Assembly (NCBI GenBank): GCA_016715425.1
Contig: JADKAC010000002.1
Span: forward strand, 495,501 to 559,500
Direction: 5' to 3'
Source of the DNA: Bacteroidota bacterium
GTDB taxonomy: Bacteria; Bacteroidota; Bacteroidia; Chitinophagales; BACL12
DNA length: 64,000 nt
Positions 51,963 through 61,357 of this stretch are shown here, one piece after another. The notes under the pieces were generated by a model. It had not been told where the DNA came from and searched no databases. It saw only the letters and a program-made list of their open reading frames with translations. Position 1 is the stretch's first letter. Each line of letters begins with the position of its first letter. A program made the position numbers and the translations under genes.

Positions 51963-53858
51963 TCAATCATACGCTCTTACATCCTTGCCTTCCATAAAAT
52001 TCATAAAGGCACGATTCACAACACGATTGCCTCCCGGGGTTGGATAGTTGCCGGTGAAATACCAATCGCCGGGATGATTTGGAATTGCTTCATGCAGTTT
52101 ATCTACTGTTTGATAAATTACTTCTACTTCAGCACGAATGTTTTTTGATTTTACAATCTCACTTACTTTTTTTGAAATGGCTTCATAAGGAAATTGATCG
52201 TACAATTTTTTTACGGCATTCTGCATTTTATCCGCAGGTAAATTAAGTTGCTTTTTACACTCTTCATATACTTCCTGCAACATGCTTTCTTTACCATTGT
52301 CTTCCAATAATTCCACCATTGCACGGAAGGCAACAAAGTCACCCATTTTACTCATATCAATTCCGTAACAATCGGGATAACGAATTTGCGGAGCAGAAGA
52401 AACAATCACAATTTTTTTAGGCAGCAATCTATCGAGTATTGCAATAATACTTTTCTTTAATGTGGTGCCACGCACAATACTATCATCAATTAAAACAATC
52501 GTATCTACTCCATCTTTCACTTGGCCATAAGTGATATCATATACATGACTTACCATATCTCCACGATCATCATCATTGGTAATAAACGTGCGCATCTTCA
52601 CATCTTTCAATGCAAGTTTTTCCACTCGTGTGCGCAAGGCAAGAATTTTTTTCTGTGTTTCTAAATCATCTCCCGCTTCACGAATTTTTTTTAATTTATA
52701 ATCATTCAGATAATCATCCACACCTTTTATTAAACCATAAAAAGCAGTTTCTGCTGTGTTAGGAATAAAAGAAAATACGGTATTCTCTAAATCGTAATCC
52801 ACCGCTTTTAAAACATCGGGCGTTAATAATTTTCCCAACATTTTTCTTTCCTGATAAATCTCTTTATCATTTCCTCTTGAAAAATAAATGCGTTCGAAGC
52901 TGCAACTTTTTCTTTCCAATGGTTTGCGACAATATACTTCACTGACCTTACCATTCTTTTTAATAACGAGTGCATGGCCGGGTTGCACTTCTTTCACATC
53001 TTCAAATGCAACATCAAACACAGTCATGATTGCAGGACGCTCACTTGCACAAACTACTACTTCATCATCTGCATACCAATACGCCGGACGAATACCATTT
53101 GGATCACGCAATAAAAATGCATCACCATGTCCAAGCATACCGATGATTGAATAACCGCCTTCAAAATCTTTTGCTGCACGACTCAATACACGACTTACAT
53201 CCAAATCGTTTGCAATTAATTCTGTTATCGTTTTATTGTCGTGATAATTTTTGTATTGTTCGAATAACAATTGCACTTCCGTATCTAAAAAATGTCCGAT
53301 TTTTTCCAACACCGTAATTGTATCCGTATGTTCTTTTGGATGCTGACCAATGGCAACCAATTGTTGAAATAAATCCGTATTGTTTACCATATTAAAATTG
53401 CCGGCAAGCACAAGATTTCTTGTCATCCAATTGTTCTCACGAATAAACGGATGCACACTAAACATACTGTTATGTCCGTGTGTACCATAGCGTAAATGCC
53501 CCATCATTAATTCGCCGGTATATTGCACATTTTCTTTTAGCCAATCAATATCTTTTGCATGTTCAGGATTGGCTGCTTTTTTTTCACGGATATGCGAAAA
53601 AATATTATCGAACACATCTTTAATTGCATTCACTGCCGGCGACTTATACATGTCAATATATTTTTGTCCCGGCGGTGTATTTAATTTTAATGTAGCCACA
53701 CCTGCTCCATCCTGTCCACGGTTATGTTGTTTCTCCATTAGCAGATACAACTTATTTAAGCCATATAAAGTGGAGCCGTATTTTTCACGGTAATATTCTA
53801 AGGGTTTGCGGAGTCGAATAAGTGCGATGCCGCATTCATGTGTAATAAAATCGCTCAA
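51963..53858 (-). CDS. purF: Amidophosphoribosyltransferase PurF-type (long Bacteroidota form)
   Basis: 631 residues. The first committed step of purine synthesis: glutamine plus PRPP gives phosphoribosylamine. The Ntn-hydrolase half starts SDFITHECGIALIRL. Cys9 would become the N-terminal nucleophile after removal of a short propeptide. GHLRYGTHGHNS and the glutamine site are present. The phosphoribosyltransferase half has the PRPP motif VLIDDSIVRGTTLKKS near residue 460. The protein is longer than the roughly 500-residue E. coli form because of inserts, as in other Bacteroidota. It is a separate gene, not linked to purQ at 11.4 kb. Confidence 0.93.
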   Translation of the reverse strand: MSDFITHECGIALIRLRKPLEYYREKYGSTLYGLNKLYLLMEKQHNRGQDGAGVATLKLNTPPGQKYIDMYKSPAVNAIKDVFDNIFSHIREKKAANPEHAKDIDWLKENVQYTGELMMGHLRYGTHGHNSMFSVHPFIRENNWMTRNLVLAGNFNMVNNTDLFQQLVAIGQHPKEHTDTITVLEKIGHFLDTEVQLLFEQYKNYHDNKTITELIANDLDVSRVLSRAAKDFEGGYSIIGMLGHGDAFLLRDPNGIRPAYWYADDEVVVCASERPAIMTVFDVAFEDVKEVQPGHALVIKKNGKVSEVYCRKPLERKSCSFERIYFSRGNDKEIYQERKMLGKLLTPDVLKAVDYDLENTVFSFIPNTAETAFYGLIKGVDDYLNDYKLKKIREAGDDLETQKKILALRTRVEKLALKDVKMRTFITNDDDRGDMVSHVYDITYGQVKDGVDTIVLIDDSIVRGTTLKKSIIAILDRLLPKKIVIVSSAPQIRYPDCYGIDMSKMGDFVAFRAMVELLEDNGKESMLQEVYEECKKQLNLPADKMQNAVKKLYDQFPYEAISKKVSEIVKSKNIRAEVEVIYQTVDKLHEAIPNHPGDWYFTGNYPTPGGNRVVNRAFMNFMEGKDVRAYD

Positions 53859-53963
53859 GACATTTACAGTTTGTTGCGTTGAATTTTATTAATTACTTAT
53901 TGCAGTAATTAGTGCCCAAAGGTAGGCATTAGAAAAGGAAGGGTTACTGTTGAATTGTTTGTA

Positions 53964-54929
53964 TTACAACAAACCTTTGATTATATCATCCACACCAATA
54001 CCTTCTGCTTCTGCTTTATAATTTTTCACCACACGATGACGCAGAATAGGTAAGGCAACAGCCCGCACATCTTCCATATCAGGAGAATATTTACCGGTGA
54101 TAGCTGCATGGCTTTTTGCTCCCAGCACTAAATATTGTGAAGCTCTTGGGCCTGCACCCCAACTTAAATATTCGGTTGCGCTTGCATGTGCCTGCGCAGT
54201 TGCAGGTCGAGTTTTTGTTGCAAGATTTACTGCGTATTCCAACACATTATCAGCAATCGGCATTCTGCGAATTAAATGTTGGTAAGCAATTATTTCTGAT
54301 TTACCGATAATTTTTTGCATGGTAATTTTTGCATCTGTGGTTGTGCTTTTCACCACTTGCATTTCTTCTTTTACTGAAGGGTAATCTAAAGTGATATTAA
54401 ACATGAAGCGATCGAGTTGCGCTTCGGGTAATGGATAAGTACCTTCTTGTTCAATCGGGTTCTGAGTTGCTAAAACAAAGAATGGTAAATCAAGTGGATG
54501 CAGCATACCACCAACAGTTACATTTTTTTCCTGCATCGCTTCTAATAATGATGCTTGTGTTTTTGGTGGCGTACGATTTATTTCATCCGCAAGAATAATA
54601 TTTGCAAACACAGGTCCTCTTAAAAATTTAAAGTTGCGATGTTCATCTAAAATTTCTGTTCCTGTAATATCCGACGGCATTAGGTCGGGAGTAAACTGAA
54701 TGCGTTTGAAACTTAAATCCAATACATCGGCAATAGTTTTTATCAATAGTGTTTTTGCCAAACCGGGAACACCCACTAATAAACTATGTCCATCGCTAAA
54801 CACAGAAAGCAACACATATTTTACTACTTCATCCTGACCAATAATTGTTTTACCAATTTCATTGCGCAATCTGTTATAATCTGCGGCTAATGCATCTATC
54901 GCCTCTACATCGTTATTAAATTCTTTCAT
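53964..54929 (-). CDS. MoxR-family AAA+ ATPase
   Basis: 321 residues. Walker A GVPGLAKT (about 57-64), Walker B ILADEINRTPPKTQASLLEA, sensor 1 FVLATQNPIEQEGTYPLPEA, and an arginine finger region DRFMFNI. These are all MoxR signatures, with the AAA lid after 240. MoxR ATPases act as chaperones that insert cofactors or activate complexes, often next to DUF58 and VWA genes. Here the upstream neighbours on the same strand are periplasmic folding factors, about 55 bp away, and the downstream neighbour is purF; the usual DUF58 partner is not seen. Confidence 0.93.
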   Translation of the reverse strand: MKEFNNDVEAIDALAADYNRLRNEIGKTIIGQDEVVKYVLLSVFSDGHSLLVGVPGLAKTLLIKTIADVLDLSFKRIQFTPDLMPSDITGTEILDEHRNFKFLRGPVFANIILADEINRTPPKTQASLLEAMQEKNVTVGGMLHPLDLPFFVLATQNPIEQEGTYPLPEAQLDRFMFNITLDYPSVKEEMQVVKSTTTDAKITMQKIIGKSEIIAYQHLIRRMPIADNVLEYAVNLATKTRPATAQAHASATEYLSWGAGPRASQYLVLGAKSHAAITGKYSPDMEDVRAVALPILRHRVVKNYKAEAEGIGVDDIIKGLL

Positions 54930-54983
54930 GTTATGTTTTCAAAAAATTAAGATTATTAAAATCATTACTCAGTTATAAAAATA

Positions 54984-56357
54984 TTATTTACTTCCCATTT
55001 CCACAGAACGCTGTACAAGTTCATTAATTTCAGTACATCCGTCAAATGAAGAATCTACACTCAGATACACATCTTTCACTTTGCGCAATACCCAATCATT
55101 AATAAGTGTTTGTTGCTTTTCATTTTTAGCGGCAGTTTGCAAGCGATAATAATCATCAGTAAGGTTTGCCTGATGTGGTGGACTTTGACTGTTGAGTAAA
55201 ATAAATCGCACTCCTTTTTTCCCCTGATAATCAGTAAAAGAAATTGCTTCTGATATTTCACCCGGTTTCAATTTTTCTATAGCATAATATACATCCGGAT
55301 CCAATTGATCAATTTCAAAATAAGTAGATCCTGATTGAGAATTCAATACTTCTCCTCCATTGCGTTTTGTATTATCATCCATACTAAACTTTGAGGCCGC
55401 ATCACGAAAAGAAATATTTCCAGCCATAATAATTGAACGAATGCTATCTAATTTTTTTGAAGCAATTGTGTAATTGGAATTTGTAATTGGTGGTGTAATT
55501 AAAATATGCCGTAAACAAATTTTATCACCTTGTCTTTCTTCTAATTTTATAATATGATAACCGAATTGTGTTTGTACTACTTCGGAAATTTCACCCGGTT
55601 TTAATTTAAATGCAGCCGCATCAAATTCCGGAACATATGTTCCTCTACTAACACACCCTAAATAACCGCCATCTTCTTTTGAGCCTGGATCTTCAGAATA
55701 AATAGAAGCCAGCACTGAAAAATCTTCACCATTTATAAGACGCTGTCGCAATTCTTCTGCTTTTTGTTTTGCATATTCTTTTTGTTCCCCCGTTGCCTGC
55801 GGCATAATAACGATATGAGAAAATTCTACCTCTGCATTAAAGTAAGGCAATGAATCTTTTGGTATGCTATTAAAAAATGCTTTTACTTCCGATGGCGAAA
55901 CAGTAATATCTCCTGTTACTTGCGCTTTCATTCTATCAGATAATAAAATGTCTCTGATATCTCCACGGAATTCATCCTTCATTTCCATAAATGATTTACC
56001 GTAGAATTCCTCCATTTTTTCTCTGGAGCCAAACAGTGATTCGTAATAGCGCAACCTTCTGTCTAATTCATATTCCACTTCATCATCGGTAACAACTACA
56101 CTATCTTTTGCTGCTTGTAAAATCAATAATTGTTGAGTGATTAATTCTTTAATAATATAGCAACGCACATCCGGAGGCAATTCAGCACCATTAGAAGATT
56201 CTTGTAGATAAATTGTTTCTACTTCTGAGCGCAGAATTATTTTTTCTCCAACCTGTGCAATTATTTTATCGGCGATTAAAGGCTGCGCAAATACACCGGT
56301 AAATGATAACAACACAATACAACTGAGTAATAATTTTTTGATTGGCATTTTATTCAT
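54984..56357 (-). CDS. SurA-like periplasmic peptidyl-prolyl isomerase
   Basis: About 457 residues. I place the start at ATG 56357 (ATGAATAA overlaps the stop of the previous gene by 8 bp). ATG 56348, 1 bp past that stop, is equally possible. Signal peptide (PIKKLLLSCIVLLSFTGVFA), then a SurA_N-type helical domain (about 28-165) and two parvulin (rotamase) domains (about 170-285, EFSHIVIMPQATGEQ and FGYHIIKLEE; and about 285-395, RHILITPP, FSMDDNTKRNGGEV). It folds outer-membrane proteins in transit. It is the last of three consecutive folding-factor genes. Confidence 0.88.
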   Translation of the reverse strand: MNKMPIKKLLLSCIVLLSFTGVFAQPLIADKIIAQVGEKIILRSEVETIYLQESSNGAELPPDVRCYIIKELITQQLLILQAAKDSVVVTDDEVEYELDRRLRYYESLFGSREKMEEFYGKSFMEMKDEFRGDIRDILLSDRMKAQVTGDITVSPSEVKAFFNSIPKDSLPYFNAEVEFSHIVIMPQATGEQKEYAKQKAEELRQRLINGEDFSVLASIYSEDPGSKEDGGYLGCVSRGTYVPEFDAAAFKLKPGEISEVVQTQFGYHIIKLEERQGDKICLRHILITPPITNSNYTIASKKLDSIRSIIMAGNISFRDAASKFSMDDNTKRNGGEVLNSQSGSTYFEIDQLDPDVYYAIEKLKPGEISEAISFTDYQGKKGVRFILLNSQSPPHQANLTDDYYRLQTAAKNEKQQTLINDWVLRKVKDVYLSVDSSFDGCTEINELVQRSVEMGSK

Positions 56358-57220
56358 TTTTATAAATCTCTGCATTGTTAATACGTAACGCTTCGGTAAC
56401 TATTTTCTGATAATTGCGTTTTAACAATGCGATTTTTTTACTGTTAATCATTATCCTGCGAATGTCTTCCTGCACATATTCAAAGGGTGCCTGTTCTCCT
56501 GCTTTCATAAATGTATGCACTTTTACTAAGTAACGATTTTTCTCATCTTTACTTTCAATAGTTTTCGTGCTGCGCATATTTTCATCTGCATAAATACTTG
56601 CAGGAAGAATATTGAATAATGTTTCAGAGTTCATCCATTGCTGACTTTCAAAAACATAATTACTGCAATTTACCAAACAAAAAGATTCCAGTTCATTTCT
56701 ATACTTTGCAATATCTTTATTAAACCAAAAATACAGTGAATCATATTTTGAATTGGCGATGGGAATTACTGCATACGAAAGTTTATAAATATCAGTTTGT
56801 AAAATAAAATCCTGCAGATGACTATTGTAATATGCTTGCAGACTATCGGATTTAATAATGGTATCCAGATTTTGAGTTAACCAATATTTCTCATACGCAT
56901 AAATTAACAGCGACTCTTTATATTCTATTGCCTGACGATTAATATTGGGCAATTCCTGTTGCAAGTTATCCTCTGCAATTTTCAAAATAATATTTTGCTG
57001 AATCCAATTATCAATATAAGAGTTTACGAATTGGGCACTGTCCTCCGGAGAAATATTTTCACCTAACAACCCTTTCACTTCCGAAGGATACAGAAATTTA
57101 TCATACACACGGGCAAGTGGTTCTTCTTCAGATTTTTGTTCAGCTGTTTTTGTGTTACATGCGGCGATTGCAGTTACAAGACATATAAAAATTATGATAC
57201 GAAAACTGCGGATGATACAT
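56350..57220 (-). CDS. PPIase-operon lipoprotein with a disrupted start
   Basis: The main open frame (to 57108 at an internal GTG, and open further to about 57219) encodes a lipoprotein signal IIRSFRIIIFICLVTAIAAC, then a helical SurA_N-like body (PSEVKGLLGENISPEDSAQF, QELPNINRQAIEYKESLLIY). It has no parvulin domain. The only plausible ATG, at 57220-57218, immediately follows the stop codon of the preceding gene (TAA ATG) but is out of frame with the signal peptide. Removing one base between the ATG and ATC ATC CGC restores a 289-residue protein. So either one base is extra in the data, or a non-standard start is used. Confidence 0.7.
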
Positions 57221-59182
57221 TTATTTTATAAGCGAATTAAACACTTCCTGATTAACCTGAACCGGATACTTTGCTCTCAGATCACCTAACCATTTCTTTT
57301 CCAATTCATCCTGATATCCGGATATTACATAGCCTCTTGCTTCTTTCAATGTCTTTGGTGTTGGTGGCACTACTTTAATCACTTTTACAAATGTGATAGT
57401 ACCATCACTATTTAAAATATTTTCACCAATGCCTATCTTTTTATTCAGCTGATCCACATTGGAATCTTGTCCGGCAAGGAATAAATTATTTTCGATAATC
57501 ACTTGAGAAGTAGAATCTGTATTAAAGGCTGCAAGTATATCATCATCAGATTTTTTCTTCTTCAACATCTTGCGCACTGCTGTTGCAATTGTATCATTAT
57601 TGCTTTCATAAATTGTAGCATCTACACGCTCGTCCCACATGTATTCATTTTTGTGTTGTTCGTAATATGCCTCTAAACCTGCACTATCTTTTGCAGCGGC
57701 TAACCATACTTTTTGATTTGTTAATTCAAACAAGGGAATGCCTGCACGATATTCCTGCATTAATCTTTTGAAGTCAGGATCATCTTTTCCCAATTGATAT
57801 TCTATCAAAACATTTTCTTCGGCGATATTATAAATCTTATTGAATTTAGTTTCAATATCATTATCCTTTAATGTCTTTTGTTTTAATTCCAGATAAGAAG
57901 CAAGTTCTGCCTGCGTATAAACTAAAGTACCAATAGTAAATACCGGTTGAGTCATTGCAGATAGTTTTACAGGCTTCCATGTACCAGAAAGAAATGTAGT
58001 GTCCAACATTGCTAACACAGCCGATTTGTTTGCAGGAAATTCAATAAAATTATTTTCCTTCTTCACCATCGCAATATAATTAGAACGGATATCTCGGTAC
58101 TGTGCAGTGCGTTCGATACGTGATTTTATATCTGCTTGCATATCTTCATAAGGTGCAAGACCACGTTTGTCAATTAATTTAATCAAATGCCATCCAAAAG
58201 AAGTTAATACCGGCTGAGAAACATCTCCAACATTTTTAATACTGAAAGCAGCATCTTCAAATGGTGCAGTCATTTTTCCAACACCAAACCAATCCAGTTC
58301 TCCGTTCTTCGTTTTAGTATTCGTATCATCACTGTATTGTTGTACCATATCTTCAAAAGTCACTTCTCCTGATTTAATTACGGCAGCAATACTGTCAATT
58401 TTTGCTTTCACCATTGCACTATCTTGTGCAGTTGCATTCGCTTTAATACGCATTAATAAATGCTCTACTTTTATTTCTCCGGAAGAAGGTCTTTCTTCTC
58501 TTACATTTAAAATATGATATCCGTATTTAGAACGAATGATTGGCGATATCCCCCCAACCTTTGTATTGTATGCTGCATCTTCAAAATTCATATCAGGAAT
58601 ACTAAATCCTGTTATCCAACCTACACGACCACCATTTGTGCGGCCATTCACATCGCTTGTAAGTGCAGAGGCTACTTTCGAAAAATCTTCGCCTTTATTT
58701 AATCTTGCTTGTGCGTCAATTATAGTTTGATATGATTTTAAAGTATCTGCCGGAGTTGGATTCGCAGGAAAGGCAGACATGATATGATAAACCAATCTTT
58801 CTGTTTCCATGCGCTTATAAATCTTCTGTACCTCTACATCCAAAACTTCTTTATCAAAATTGGATTTAATTAATTGATCACCATATTTATCCAATTCGGT
58901 ACGCACGCTCAACATGGTATCAATTTGCTCAGCATCTGCTTCCTTCACTTTCAATTTATAATTGATATACAAATCCAGATATTCCTCTAATGATTCCTGA
59001 GAAAAATCATTTTTCTTATTCAGATTATTCTTTGTATAAATATAAACGAACTCTGATTTTGTAACAGGTGTTCCGCCAACTGTGAACAGAACTGCATCTC
59101 CACCATTTGTCTGGCTGAATGATACAATAGCTATTGATTGAAAAATTACTAATACAATTATTCCTGATATCCACTTTTTCAT
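57221..59182 (-). CDS. PpiD/PrsA-like peptidyl-prolyl isomerase with two parvulin domains
   Basis: 653 residues. Signal peptide (KKWISGIIVLVIFQSIAIVS), helical N-terminal chaperone domain, then two parvulin domains (about 125-235: VYHIMSAFPANPTPAD, YGYHILNVREERP; and about 235-345: VEHLLMRIKANATAQDSAM, FGWHLIKLIDKRG). A long C-terminal helical region follows (350-653). Acts in the periplasm on nascent envelope proteins. It leads the three-gene set, and its stop codon is immediately followed by the ATG of the lipoprotein gene. Confidence 0.88.
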   Translation of the reverse strand: MKKWISGIIVLVIFQSIAIVSFSQTNGGDAVLFTVGGTPVTKSEFVYIYTKNNLNKKNDFSQESLEEYLDLYINYKLKVKEADAEQIDTMLSVRTELDKYGDQLIKSNFDKEVLDVEVQKIYKRMETERLVYHIMSAFPANPTPADTLKSYQTIIDAQARLNKGEDFSKVASALTSDVNGRTNGGRVGWITGFSIPDMNFEDAAYNTKVGGISPIIRSKYGYHILNVREERPSSGEIKVEHLLMRIKANATAQDSAMVKAKIDSIAAVIKSGEVTFEDMVQQYSDDTNTKTKNGELDWFGVGKMTAPFEDAAFSIKNVGDVSQPVLTSFGWHLIKLIDKRGLAPYEDMQADIKSRIERTAQYRDIRSNYIAMVKKENNFIEFPANKSAVLAMLDTTFLSGTWKPVKLSAMTQPVFTIGTLVYTQAELASYLELKQKTLKDNDIETKFNKIYNIAEENVLIEYQLGKDDPDFKRLMQEYRAGIPLFELTNQKVWLAAAKDSAGLEAYYEQHKNEYMWDERVDATIYESNNDTIATAVRKMLKKKKSDDDILAAFNTDSTSQVIIENNLFLAGQDSNVDQLNKKIGIGENILNSDGTITFVKVIKVVPPTPKTLKEARGYVISGYQDELEKKWLGDLRAKYPVQVNQEVFNSLIK

Positions 59183-59355
59183 TCTTCTATAAATTTTATT
59201 GCTTTTTAAAAAGAGAATGCAAAGCTATAATTTTTTCAATGCAAACCTTATGAAAATCCATATTTAACACCCTTTAGGAAGATTTATTATAGTGAAATCA
59301 AGCATCTATATTCTCAAAAGATTAGCAGCTAATCGGCAATCCTTATACGATTTCT

Positions 59356-59363
59356 TACCTTTG
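59356..59363 (+). promoter_or_regulatory. -7 element of the slyD-like gene
   Basis: TACCTTTG, an exact TAnnTTTG, ends 12 bp before the ATG at 59376, predicting a leader of only a few nucleotides. A -33 TTG is not evident. Confidence 0.45.
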
Positions 59364-59375
59364 TGTTTCAATTAA

Positions 59376-59891
59376 ATGAGAATGAAAATAGAAAAAAACA
59401 AAGTAGTTATACTCACTTACAAATTGCAAAAGGATGATGCAAAAGGTGAAATGATAGAAACTGTTGACGACAAGAGTCCTTTTGTATTCTTGTTTGGTGC
59501 AGGAAGTTTATTACCTGAATTTGAAGAAAATTTGGCCGAAAAAACAGCAGGACAAAAATTCGAATTCGGCATTATTGCAAGCAATGCTTATGGAGAAATG
59601 GATGAAACTGCAGTGCAGCATGTACCTAAGGATATTTTTATGATTGATGGTAAACTCGCTGAAGATTTGTTAGTGGTAAATTCTTTTGTGAATCTTCGTG
59701 ATAATGAAGGTCAGTTAGTGCGTGCCCGTATTTCAGATATTGGTGATGCAGAAGTATTGCTGGATTTTAATCATCCATTAGCAGGACAGAACCTGTTTTT
59801 TAGTGGTGAAATTCTTGATGTACGTGAAGCTACTGAAGAAGAAATTCAACACGGCCATGTGCATGGTCCGGATGGTCATCACCATCATTAA
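59376..59891 (+). CDS. slyD: SlyD-like FKBP peptidyl-prolyl isomerase
   Basis: 171 residues (a second ATG at 59382 gives KIEKNKVVILTYKL and is possible). FKBP domain with an inserted IF chaperone flap: FLFGAGSLLPEFEENLAEKT carries the proline pocket, the flap (about 70-125) contains NAYGEMDETAVQHVPKDIF, and DFNHPLAGQNLFFSGEILDV returns to the FKBP fold. The end HGHVHGPDGHHHH is a histidine-rich metal-binding tail, as in E. coli SlyD, where it delivers nickel. It is cytoplasmic. It converges with the SDR gene, 6 bp apart. Confidence 0.92.
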   Translation: MRMKIEKNKVVILTYKLQKDDAKGEMIETVDDKSPFVFLFGAGSLLPEFEENLAEKTAGQKFEFGIIASNAYGEMDETAVQHVPKDIFMIDGKLAEDLLVVNSFVNLRDNEGQLVRARISDIGDAEVLLDFNHPLAGQNLFFSGEILDVREATEEEIQHGHVHGPDGHHHH

Positions 59892-59897
59892 TAAAAA

Positions 59898-60689
59898 TTA
59901 CAGACAAGAAGTGCGGCCTCCATCCACCGGTAAATTGATACCGGTGATATAGGCTGCAGCAGGAGAAGACAAAAATGCAACTGCATTTGCTATATCCGCC
60001 GCTTCAGCAAATCGCCCAAGTGGAATTTCGTGCAACATTTCTTTACTTATTTTATCTTCTTTGTTACCGGTTTTTTCCGCTTTGATTTTAATAATGGATT
60101 CCAACCTCACAGTTTTAGTGGCACCGGGCAACACATTATTTACTGTGATTCCATCCTTACCCAATTCATTCGCCATTGTTTTTGCCCAATTTCCAACCGC
60201 AGCACGAATGGTATTGGAAACACCAAGATTTGGTAAGGCTTGTTTCACCGAAGTGGAAATAATATTTATTATTCTGCCATAACCACTTTCACGCATGCCG
60301 GGAATTAATGCAGTGGCAAGAATATGATTGCAAATAAGATGAGCATTAAAAGCAATGCGAAATTCTTCTTCATGTGCCGCCGTAATCGGACCTGATGCAG
60401 GGCCTCCGGTATTATTAACCAATATATGAATGGGCGCTGCATATTTATCTAAAAATAATTTTACTGCTACTTTAAGATCACCGGGTGAATTAAAATCCGC
60501 AGTGATATATTGATGTGTTTGCCCATATTTTGCAGGTAATGTGGAAATAACTTCCTGAAGTTTAGCTTCATTGCGGGCAACTAAAATGAGTTGTGCTCCT
60601 GCACTTGCCAGCTCTTCTGCTATTGCCAATCCAATTCCCTGTGTGCTGCCGCAAACCATTGCGTTTTTATTGTGTAAGTTCAAGTCCAT
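59898..60689 (-). CDS. Atypical SDR oxidoreductase in the kynurenine-type cluster
   Basis: 263 residues. Classical SDR cofactor motif CGSTQGIGLAIA (about 13-24) and NNTGGPASG near 90, with Asp-Gly ending VDGG. The active-site region reads IINIISTSVKQALPNLGVSN, and the usual YxxxK is replaced: there is no Tyr four residues before a Lys. It belongs to a subgroup of 3-oxoacyl-ACP reductase-like proteins with STxxRAAV...WAKT in that place. It is divergent from the 3-hydroxyanthranilate dioxygenase gene, so a role in the same pathway is likely; its reaction is unknown. Confidence 0.85.
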   Translation of the reverse strand: MDLNLHNKNAMVCGSTQGIGLAIAEELASAGAQLILVARNEAKLQEVISTLPAKYGQTHQYITADFNSPGDLKVAVKLFLDKYAAPIHILVNNTGGPASGPITAAHEEEFRIAFNAHLICNHILATALIPGMRESGYGRIINIISTSVKQALPNLGVSNTIRAAVGNWAKTMANELGKDGITVNNVLPGATKTVRLESIIKIKAEKTGNKEDKISKEMLHEIPLGRFAEAADIANAVAFLSSPAAAYITGINLPVDGGRTSCL

Positions 60690-60765
60690 ATATCGTATTA
60701 TTTAATTGAAAAGAATTGATTGCAATAGAATTCTTTAAATTTATACCGTTCAAAAATAAAAAATT

Positions 60766-61284
60766 ATGTCAGTAGCAGCACCTCTTAATTTGAAGAAATG
60801 GATTGAAGAAAACAGACATCTGTTGAAACCTCCTGTGGGCAATAAACAAGTGTATTTAAAAAATGATGATTATATCGTAATGATTGTTGGTGGGCCTAAC
60901 AGTAGAAAAGATTATCATTATGAAGAAGGCGAAGAATTATTTTATCAGTTGGAAGGAGATATCGAAGTAGGGATTGTAGAAAACGGCGTTTCCAAAACAA
61001 TTCCTATCAAAGAAGGTGAAATGTTTTTATTACCTCCAAGAGTTCCTCATCAACCACGTCGTGGTCCTAATACTGTTGGATTAGTAATTGAACGCTATCG
61101 CAAAGATGATGAGTTGGATGCATGCATGTGGTTCTGCGAAAAGTGTAATAATAAATTACATGAAGAATTTTTTCCGTTAGATAATATTGTTACACAATTG
61201 CCGGAAATTATGAATCAGTTTTACAGCAATGCACAATTGCGCACTTGCAATAGCTGTGGCTATATAATGGAGCCACCGAAATAA
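60766..61284 (+). CDS. 3-Hydroxyanthranilate 3,4-dioxygenase
   Basis: 172 residues. This cupin enzyme opens the ring of 3-hydroxyanthranilate with O2 to give 2-amino-3-carboxymuconate semialdehyde. The residues match the Cupriavidus enzyme position by position: iron ligands His51, Glu57 and His95 (YHYEEGEE; PHQPRRGPN), substrate-contacting Arg47 and Arg99, and the extra rubredoxin-like site Cys124-x2-Cys127 / Cys161-x2-Cys164 found in the bacterial form. It is followed 73 bp later by the ACMSD gene, which consumes its product. The pair therefore forms the core of kynurenine or nitrobenzoate-type catabolism. Confidence 0.96.
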   Translation: MSVAAPLNLKKWIEENRHLLKPPVGNKQVYLKNDDYIVMIVGGPNSRKDYHYEEGEELFYQLEGDIEVGIVENGVSKTIPIKEGEMFLLPPRVPHQPRRGPNTVGLVIERYRKDDELDACMWFCEKCNNKLHEEFFPLDNIVTQLPEIMNQFYSNAQLRTCNSCGYIMEPPK

Positions 61285-61357
61285 TTCTAATTGCTAAAAA
61301 AGCAAATACGTATTTTACCATTATCTATTTTTTTTATTTATTAAAGAATACATTGTT

